A DNA stretch of 64,000 bases from Polytrichum commune (Eukaryota > Streptophyta > Polytrichopsida > Polytrichales > Polytrichaceae). A program made the position numbers and the translations under genes. Within the stretch, counting starts at the first letter, position 1; each line of letters opens with the position of its first letter. The stretch covers positions 42,148,429-42,212,428 of the forward strand of contig OX485804.1 of the NCBI GenBank assembly GCA_950295325.1, read 5' to 3'. This document shows positions 1-7,636 of this stretch, in pieces. The notes beneath the pieces were generated by a model. The model was not told the origin of the DNA and did no database searches. It was given only the letters and a program-made list of their open reading frames with translations.

Positions 1-637
1 GTCTTATTTTCAATCTGGTCTTTGCAAATGTTCCATCGTAGATTTGCTAATGCAACACGGGTTTTTGTGTAGATCTAATTAATAGAAGTTGGGGAACAAC
101 AAAAAGGGACCAAATAACACACCCACATACCTTAGTGGTCTCAAAGTGTCACATCCACTAACTATTACTATGAGGCTCTATTCTTCAACATAAGTAAGTT
201 TTTCAAGCGAATATTTATTTACATTTTGACATTTAGCATAGCACATTGGGATACTTGAAATGGTAGCTTTTTGTTTTTGTTTTAGTATGCAAGGGGAAGA
301 TGTTATAATGAGGAAACTAATGGCAAGTGTCATGTGTTTACACTTTCATAATCAAGAGGAAGTCATTCTTGAGCATATTAATGCCAAGTGTCATTTGTGT
401 ACAATTTTAGTCAACTTGTAGACCATTATGTAACATAGGCCTACACCTCATAACATTGTTGAACACACTCATGCCAAGATATTAATAAGCGCACTTGAAT
501 GCCAAGTGTCAATGGGCGACACTAATAATGAAGTTGTTGATCATTAGTGTAACCTAGATACTCCTCAAAACAAGGTAAGTGGCACTATATGTCACAAATG
601 GTGTAGCCCACTTCTCCTAGAATATGAAAAATGTGAT
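1..637. repeat. Diverged R1 repeat fragments
   Basis: Positions about 20-130 match, in reverse complement, parts of 47220-47345, 49627-49750 and 50270-50390: the shared track runs through 'GTAGATTTGCTAATGCAACA' and the paired 'AGAAGTTGGGGAACA'. Positions about 600-637 match the R1 segment around 'CACTTCTCCTAGAATATGAA' seen at 27228-27260 and 35615-35650. The middle (140-600) repeats short AT-rich phrases such as 'GCCAAGTGTCA' without a family I can name. No coding signal is visible. Confidence 0.55.
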
Positions 638-639
638 TA

Positions 640-1268
640 CCGTAGCACCATAGTTGGTTCGTGCACCTCAAAACGAATATTTATTTATTTATTGAAAAAT
701 AAGGTTCGTCAACTAAAAATATAATTTATGAAATTTCATCAGTCCTATGATTTTAAAAAAATTAATTCGTTTCTTTAGTAAGGTCCAGTAGTATTGGAAG
801 TAGGTTGTTGTTTTTCTCATTCATTCGTTGTGGCTTCTTGGCCTTAAACTTAAGTATCCATCTTAACCTTACTTATTGTGGTGTTTGTTTGTCTTTGCAT
901 AGTGTATGTGTTAGGTCTTTTGTATGTATTTGCACTTTGACATATGTGAGAAGAGTGTTAGAAATGGCACCAAAACAACAACGGGTTGGTTTTGTTTTTA
1001 TCCCTATTAGCAAGGATGAGAGGGAGATGGATATAGAAAGAGAGTTTGCCGCTTTGAGTGAGCAGGGTGCCAAACCATTAACGCATTAGCATGCAGCCTC
1101 TTATGGCGTGTTGACATGGTTGGAGCTTAGAAGAGTCCAAAATTTCCATTAATTAGTTTTTTCCAAATATAAAATTTCACTTATTCGTTTGATTGGGTTC
1201 ATAATTTCCGATTTCTTCAGTTTTTTATTTGGGAATTATTTTTGCACGAACCAACTATGGTGCTACAG
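640..1268. mobile_element. TA-flanked MITE / short Tc1-mariner-type element, 629 bp
   Basis: The two ends (640-665 and 1243-1268) are a 26-bp terminal inverted repeat with one mismatch, at base 2; its core is 'GTAGCACCATAGTTGGTTCG'. A TA dinucleotide flanks both ends (638-639 and 1269-1270), the target duplication known for the Tc1/mariner superfamily. The outside sequence (about 600-637 and 1271 onward) is one R1 repeat that the insertion splits. Inside, 805-1089 (+) is open for 94 codons, and its last 42 codons start at an ATG followed by a lysine- and acid-rich stretch. I do not recognise that peptide; it could be a transposase N-terminal remnant or chance. The superfamily assignment rests on TIR and TA only. 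Confidence 0.8.
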
Positions 1269-1270
1269 TA

Positions 1271-1560
1271 GCACAAGATGATTAGCAAATCTAGATTGAG
1301 GCAATAGCCATATTCCTCCTAATTTTTGGAGCTTATATGGAAATCTTATTCATTATCAAAGTGAAGACTCTCATGCTCATTAATTATTCATATGGGTCCC
1401 CTCCAATTATGTTGACCAATGAGTCTAGAATGGTTATCACATTTTAAGCATGCAATCCAATCTCTTTAAAATACATGTCTTTTTTATATCCATTTTTGGA
1501 GCCACACCAAAGCACATTCCACTCAAATATAGGTTTCCAATTAAGAGAAGTAAGTGAATC
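1271..1560 (+). repeat. R1 repeat, right part (split by the 640-1268 element)
   Basis: From 'GATTAGCAAATCTAGATTGA' to 'CACTCAAATATAGG' this aligns by eye over almost its whole length with 19950-20230, 27265-27555 and 27905-28180. The order of short landmarks is the same in all copies: the 'GAGGCAATAGCCA' type segment, 'TTGACCAATGAGTCTAGAAT', a 'CACGTGTCTT'-like word, then 'GGAGCCACA'. No coding capacity. Confidence 0.65.
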
Positions 1561-2014
1561 GTGCATGTCTATATTAGATGGGCTTTGTTTGGTTTTTTTT
1601 AAGTTGTTTGCTACTTTATACTACTCAAATTTGGGAGGTGAAATTTATATGTTAAAGAGCTAGGATCAGTCCCCCAAAAAGCTTTGGAGCTAATTTTGAA
1701 TTATTATGAATTATCAAAGTCCATTGCCAACAAACTATGTCAAGGCACATATGTCTTAATGGTGTATGTTCTTAGACATGCACCTAACCACCCACCATTG
1801 AAATATACAATGACTCACTGTATCAATTTCACACATAATGCTAGGCAAATAAAAACAAGAACATACAAATTTTCACTTATGTAAGTTAACAATCATAGTC
1901 TAGTACATTAGTTCCAAAGTCTTGTGTTTATTGCAAAACTACACATGAAGAAGCAATGATTTGAGAAGAACTATATAGAATGACTCATTTTTGTATCCTG
2001 CATCTACCATTAGA

Positions 2015-3050
2015 TCAATGGGTTGTCCCACCTCCTTTAGAAGCTAAAACAACTTGGATACCATTGGGCATGCTATGATAGAACTTTTGACATTGCCCAA
2101 GAGTGATGAAATGGAAAGAAGCTCCCACGATTGAAGCATTTTCTTTGGTTGGTGTTGGATACTCGTTTAATGTTTTTTTCACAAGTGCCCACACAAGCTT
2201 AATTGGATATAGGACATGTATTTGAGGAGGCCAAGTGAGTACATCAAAAGTTTGCATTGACAACCACTGCTTGATTTATTGTGTAGTATGTTTAAGATCA
2301 CTATCATGCTGAAATATGACACAAGAAAGGTTGAAACAACACCTTTCAATTGTCTTTCATGACCCCATCTTGAAAAATGCTAAGATACAAAGGTTGTGTC
2401 ATCTTCCCCTCTGTCTTGCAAATGTAACCCATGCCACAAGAAGTCATACAACCCCACACAAAAATTCCACCACCTTCATGTTTGATTGTCCAACTCACAT
2501 GATGAGCTTGTAATTAAGATTCTCCATCCCTCACCCAACACCGAGCGCGACCATCGTACTAAAATCGAAGGCTCCACATGAGGATCACACTCTCTACAAA
2601 TCATAGAGCATGTAGATTGAGAGATACCCAACAAGTTTGACACTTCACATGTGCTATGCCCATGCTGCAACATGGCTATTTCAACCTCTTCTCCTATGGT
2701 AATGCTCTCATGGGCCAAAGAAAACCTTCACAAGTGTAAGAGAAAATGTCCTAAGAGATTATACAACTAACCAAAAGTGAAAGGCTAAACCCTAGGCAAC
2801 TTCGTGAACATATTCTTGCAATTAAAAGTGGGTGATGAGAACAATTTTAAAACTATGTCAATAGACCTAAGTTCATTCAAAATGAAACTTCTCTCTCATT
2901 GCTACAATACTCGAGCTAAGATTTGGAAGGATGATAGCCAAATTGGTTGCATATCTAACCCAATTTATGGTTTGGCAAAAAGATAAATACTCTTCTAGAT
3001 ATGGCTTCCTTAAATTTGTTGTTTTGTTGATTGGCTCAATTTTGAGTGTC
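2015..3050 (-). pseudogene. Tc1-like (DD34E) transposase relic, internally deleted
   Basis: On the minus strand 2718 to about 2570 encodes the N-terminal helix-turn-helix of a Tc1-family transposase (Leu-Gln-His-Gly...Val-Ser-Asn-Leu-Leu-Gly-Ile-Ser-Gln-Ser). After an abrupt junction near 2568 the catalytic part follows: the second Asp in 'FQHDSD' with 'KHT', then 'VLTWPPQ', and the C-terminus (2263-2015) ending with 'VLASKGG'. Against the copy at 50495-51705, about 305 bp including the first catalytic Asp (the 'FSDE' motif) is missing. The catalytic Glu of the NPIE motif reads Lys ('YPIKLVW'). Stops and frameshifts break the frame, so this is dead. Homology with the other copy continues upstream of the ORF to about 3050. 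I could not find convincing TIRs. Confidence 0.85.
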
Positions 3051-3051
3051 C

Positions 3052-3540
3052 GGTTTAGATTAGTAATTGGATTAGGCTTGCTTACATAAATGCTCGTGAG
3101 GGGTTTTGGGTTCATAACTTGTCCATAAGCACTTGGCATATGAGGTGGTGTTTCATGATTGTAGAAGAGGTTGACTTTCATAGAGCATAAACCTTGCTTC
3201 CTGCACCCTCAATCTAAGCGAATGATATGCATGATTGGATGGCCTAGAGCAGATGTCATCCAAATGGGTATGTCTGGTAACCTCCTCAGGCCTTCCCGCT
3301 CTTGGGGATTACCTAATGCAAAATGGATCATCTTGCGTGCCCCTTCGTTAAGAATTCATAGATAAACATCAATGAGAAGCAATTAACCCCTAAGTGTTTA
3401 AGGCATCTAATTTGGGCCTTTGAATGCACAAAAACGTATGTTTGAGCTACATAATTCCAATCAACTACTCCACACTTTATAAATAACACAATTGGAAGAA
3501 TATATGTATTCAATTAAGGAATCAACAAACATGCACTTCC
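3052..3540. other. Unassigned AT-rich DNA
   Basis: Between the Tc1-like relic and the next repeat I see no supported gene, repeat end or RNA. The open frames here (60-64 codons) have no recognisable motif. Confidence 0.4.
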
Positions 3541-4262
3541 GATGACCATAACTAAATTAAGGGAGGTCCGATTTTCAATCCCATGTTGTTGATACTAAAG
3601 CAACACAAGTTTCGTCATGTAGATGTAAATAAGGGGTTGTTTACACCATGGACCATGAAGTCGTCCAAAGGCCCTGTAAATTATGTGATTGGTTGTTAAA
3701 CTCATCTCAGGACCACTTCAGTTTACACCAAGTAAAAAAATGTCAGAGTAACCATGGAGTTGGAGGTCCCCAAAAGACATATTTTAAGGCCTACGTCATC
3801 CACTGACATGGTCCAACGGGTTTTGCGGTGGGAGAGGCAAAATAAATGCTATGGTAGAAAAATGCAAGGGACCATGGCAAAGAAATATAATTATAATATA
3901 ATTAGAATGAATTTTTTTGGGGGGAGGATAAGTTGAAGACAAAAGAATGGTCAAACTTAAAACTACTCAAAGCTGCCCTTTTTTAACATACACTAAAAAA
4001 AAAAGAGCGCATTCATTTTTTGGTGCATGGTCATTCCTCTTGGTCCACATTCAGTTTATACATAGTGAAGTACCCAAAAGCTTTGTAAATTGTTTTTCTT
4101 AAGAAATATGACCATGGAAGTTGGACCATGGAAAAAGGCCATCTTCCGTGGTCCAACTTCATGGTCCATGGTGTAAACCGGCCCTCAATAGAAGTTAGAG
4201 AACATGCAAAAACAAAACTGAATAACACGCACAATACCTTGCACATCATTCATTCACCGTCA
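3540..4262. repeat. R1-related repeat split by a MITE
   Basis: The left flank (3600-3632, 'CAACACAAGTTTCGTCATGT') and right flank (4186-4250, 'AATAGAAGTTAGAGAACATG') together match the uninterrupted sequence at 51-118. The segment between them is therefore an insertion. Confidence 0.6.
3633..4185. mobile_element. MITE-like element, about 553 bp, hAT-type suspected
   Basis: The ends are inverted repeats of about 35 bp with a few mismatches; both contain 'TTTACACCATGGACCATGAA' (left about 3640-3659, right as its reverse complement ending near 4178). Comparison with the paralogous unfilled site at 51-118 shows the insertion falls at an 'AATAGAAG'-like octamer present intact on the right and degraded on the left ('AAATAAG'). 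That suggests an 8-bp duplication as in hAT elements. Another copy of the inner word 'GGACCATGG' lies internally. No transposase; the 60-72 codon frames inside are not supported. Confidence 0.65.
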
Positions 4263-4910
4263 CATCTCGATTTCCTAGATCCGTCGTAGGGATAATTAAT
4301 TGCCTAGTACAGCTATCATGGTCCCAAGTGCCTTAATAACCCTTGGAGGCTAGGAGTTCAATCGACTATCAGTTGATTATTTGCCTATGTTAGAAAGTAC
4401 ATGTGGCCTTTGGGTAATATCATTGCAATTCCGTACACATACATAATATACTTTCCACCTCCACTTTCATACTTCACATGCCATCCATCGACCAAGAATG
4501 CGTTGCTTTGGGAAGTTAAGAGTTAAGTTTACATACATGCCCACACATGTGCTTTATAATTGCTTAATGGTTGACCAAACATAAATCCTTGGATTACATA
4601 CACACGTATATATATTTCTCCCGTGTTGTAGTAATGAGCATAAGCATAGTAACAACGATAGTCACACAATCCGACACTTGTCAACTTTTTACCGATTCAA
4701 ATCTAGGCTAATTATAAAAAAAAATCAACGTGTTTGAATGCACTTTCCACTTTTGGTTTTCCTTTATAAATTTATAGGCATATTCTACATATATCATCCA
4801 TAGTGATGGACAATTTGCCTAAAGTCTTTAGTTCAAATTAGTTGTTTTCCAAACTCGATTGGCCATCTGTGACTAGCGGTTGGATCTCCCCGTTCATAGG
4901 TTGGTCCCAC
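4262..4910. other. Unassigned intergenic DNA
   Basis: AT-rich, no open frame above 75 codons and no repeat match that I can identify. The 75-codon frame at 4842-5069 runs into the foldback arm and is not credible as a gene. Confidence 0.4.
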
Positions 4911-5262
4911 CCCGGGCTAGATCACATCTTCATTCAGCTGGGCCCCATCCTCCTACGCCTCCTTCACTGCCTGGTCTTCTTGCCTGCACCTGCATGGGTA
5001 CTCTTCCTTGTTGGGAACCAATGTGATAATACCCGGTCACTTAAGCCATTAAGCTCCTTTGGCATGTGAAAGAACTTCATCAATTAACTTGGTAATAATG
5101 AAAGTAATGTTAACTTGAATATTTGTAATTTTGATCGAGTATTGTCACATTGGTTCCCAACGAGGAAGAGTTCCCATGCAGGTGCGGGCAGGAAGATTGG
5201 GCAGTGAAGGAGGTGTGGTAGGGGCAAGACCCAACCGAATGAAGATGTGATCTAGCCCGGGT
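4911..5262. repeat. Long foldback (inverted repeat with about 90-bp loop)
   Basis: Arm 1, about 4912-5039, and arm 2, about 5133-5262, are reverse complements over roughly 125 bp with scattered differences. Shared words are 'GGGCTAGATCACATCTTCAT', 'TGCACCTGCATGGG' and 'GGGAACCAATGTGA'. The outer ends are both the palindrome 'CCCGGG'. The loop (about 5040-5132) is AT-rich. It could be two inverted LTR or MITE ends, or a hairpin-forming foldback element. Confidence 0.8.
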
Positions 5263-5263
5263 A

Positions 5264-6019
5264 GTGTTCAAGATTGAAGTCTTCAATGCCCTTCAAACGT
5301 GATTTGGCCCTTCAAAACATACCTCTCTCAAAACAACCCTTCAAAATGCAACCCCAAATTGAAAATGAAGATGTCACTTGAAGTTCTCAATGTAATCTAC
5401 CTGGCCACCACAAGAACCAACAAGTGTAGGGCATTGTTACTACAAGAAGTGGAGTTAGATGGTTGATTCTTAATTCTTCACATTGTATTAGAAACATGTA
5501 GGGTAAGTGCGCCATTGACCGAACGCGGCCCACGGACCGCACAGCCACCGCACAGTTTTCAATCCTGAGAACTCTCGCGGGAACTTCGGGAACGTTCAGG
5601 GAATTTCAGAGAGAACGTGAATGTACAGGTACCGCACACTGTGCGGTGAAGGGCTCACTAAGCTCTTGAGATCCACCTGTGTATGTTTGGATTCAATTTG
5701 TGATAGCTTTCACAAATCAAAATATCTTTCATTTTTATTTTTTTGTAAGAGAATCCTCACTTCACAATTAACAATCCTTCAAAATTTGAAACAATTTAAG
5801 CTTGTAAATTTGTACTTACAAGGATTTGAAGATTGATCGTGCGGTCATTGGCGCACTTACCTTACCATATAATTCATGCACACGTTTAATATAAGTTTTG
5901 TATTTCATTTCTATATTCTTAGATTGACGTCTTGGATTTGAACGAGCTCCTCAATTGAAGAGCTGCAATTTGAGAGCCCTTCAAAATGAAACTCATATGA
6001 GGGCTTCAATCTTGAACAC
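5264..6019. mobile_element. TIR-bounded segment hosting a nested MITE
   Basis: Ends 5264-5281 and 6002-6019 form an 18-bp inverted repeat with one difference, 'GTGTTCAAGATTGAAG' plus two bases. The sub-terminal DNA on both sides repeats 'CCCTTCAAA'. No target duplication is obvious. The left end abuts the foldback arm (ends 5262) almost exactly, so the two may belong to one composite. The MITE at 5501-5862 is inserted inside. No coding content. Confidence 0.45.
5501..5862. mobile_element. TA-flanked MITE, 362 bp
   Basis: Terminal inverted repeats of about 21 bp ('GGTAAGTGCGCCATTGACCG' on the left; reverse complement on the right with 'AATGACCG') end at TA dinucleotides (5499-5500 and 5863-5864). 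TA target choice and short TIRs fit the Tc1/mariner (Stowaway-like) MITE class. The internal sequence is GC-richer near the left end, with 'ACCGCACAG' and 'TGTGCGGTG' words that can pair with each other. No transposase frame. Confidence 0.8.
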
Positions 6020-6189
6020 CGAGCTCCGGCGTTGGTCCCCACTTTCGATGGCTTTATGGTTAACTCTAATGTGGCTTTAATAAATGTGGCGTGCCATGTT
6101 AATTATTATCATCATTATTATGCACAGGTCCTGCGCAACCGAAGAGTTGCTAAATCTATCACAGGGGTGGATTTGCGGTAGTGTGGCCA

Positions 6190-6440
6190 CTAATCCAGGT
6201 TAGTGGAGCATGCTAAGTTGGTGGAGCTGTTTGTCGATCGAATGGCGATGGCGCTGCGGCTTCCATAAGTCCCCGGGATTCGCAGCAGATCGCCCCGCGC
6301 TTCGACGACTCGAGAGTCAAAAACACATGACTGCGCAACACATCTTGTCTGTCTGAGCGAAAACATCTCAAACAACTTTTAATATTCACCCCCTTCTCTT
6401 CCTTTCACCTTCCTGTCGCTTCCCAACATCAATCGCACTT
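6190..6440 (+). promoter_or_regulatory. Probable promoter and start of the 5' leader
   Basis: This stretch upstream of the gene is clearly richer in CpG and G+C (6230-6320) than the surrounding intergenic DNA. It is followed by an AT-rich 'TTTTAATATT' at about 6378 and a pyrimidine-rich tract (6390-6425), an arrangement often seen at plant transcription starts. No classical TATA box can be defended. The minus-strand open frame 6190-6375 is more likely a shadow of CpG-rich DNA. Confidence 0.3.
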
Positions 6441-6534
6441 GCACCGGTTTTGAGGAATCGTCGTTTTCCGTCACTCGGCCTTGGCTTAACTTAACTTCGC
6501 TTACCTAGTCGCCATCCGTTGTGCTCGCTTATCC

Positions 6535-6609
6535 ATGTCAAAGACGGAGCGATCACCTTCCTACGCAGCCAGTTTGGCAATGGATGAAGGTTTTGGTGAC
6601 ACAGAGTGA
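6535..6609 (+). other. Possible uORF / first leader exon with splice donor
   Basis: A 24-codon frame opens at an ATG (6535) and closes at TGA (6607). A strong donor 'GTGAGTG' begins at 6606, inside the last codons. Thus the exon might end at 6605, or the leader may be longer: a second good donor 'GTATGAG' starts at 6877. Either way the main start codon at 7637 lies in a later exon, so the gene probably has a 5'-UTR intron. If transcripts use the 6877 donor, this short frame would be an upstream ORF. Confidence 0.35.
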
Positions 6610-7636
6610 GTGTTAAATGAAATGGCGGGAAAAGGAGGCGAGGATTGTTGAAGGTGTGGCAGCCTGGGAGTTGGAGTTTTGTCCCTCGAAGCTTCACTTT
6701 GCGGCTGCCTGTTTGATTTGGTTCAACAACCTTGTAACGGTGCTTATCGGAGTGAGTTTTGTGTGCGGCGATCAGTCTGAGGGGGTTTGGAGCGAAAATG
6801 GAGAGTTCAGTTCAGAATTGAGCAGCAAATGGATTGTAATTCGCGGGTCTTTATAATTGCGGAGGGCGTTCAGAAGGTATGAGCTACATTTTTCTCCCCC
6901 CTCTCTTGAGGATATCTAATTTGTCGGTTGGCGGTTTGCGGTTCTTCGGAATCCGGATCAATTTTGTCCCGGTGTAAAGGTAGTGATAATTTGACTGCAT
7001 TTTGGACGAGACACATGACCGAGACCGTGTTTGAAAATAGGTACCCTGTGAGTAGGCGGCGTAATGTAGTGCTCACATTCCTAAAAGTAAGTCAAGTCAT
7101 CACTGGAGTATTACTTTGGTGTATTGGTGGCAAGAAAGTTGATATCAGATGCAAGGAAGGAAAGCGTAGTGGTTTCCTTTTCCAATGTAAATGTGCTTTC
7201 GCAAATGTCTCTAGTAGCAACGAAAATCCTGGATAGCGTTCCCAGTACTATTGTCATTGGTTGATCGAATGCTTATTTCTTGCTTATTGTTGAGAAAGAA
7301 GTTGCACATTTCTCGGCAGTTCTTTTCAAAGAAACAAGACAACGCTGCTGAAGTTGCAGCTTTCTTGATCAGTTTGGAGGACATTCCACCCCTTGGGGTT
7401 ATATATTGGGGTTTTAGCCACAAGGGATCCAATTACTGGACCCCTCCTAAGTCAGTCTGAAATGTTTCTCCCTACTATGCAATTTAGCGTACATACTAGA
7501 GTTATCCTCTAACTCAACATGACTCTACTCAGTGATTGTTAAGTGTACTCAAGTTTAATTATGAGGTCTAACATCGATGCTTGTCTTGAATGTGCAGTGC
7601 TGAATTCAGGCAGCCGAAACTGCAGATTACTGAAGG

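Noticed and set aside
6190..6375. Minus-strand 61-codon frame as a divergent gene
   Set aside because: It sits in the CpG-rich promoter-like DNA of the GW-motif gene and has no partner exon or motif.
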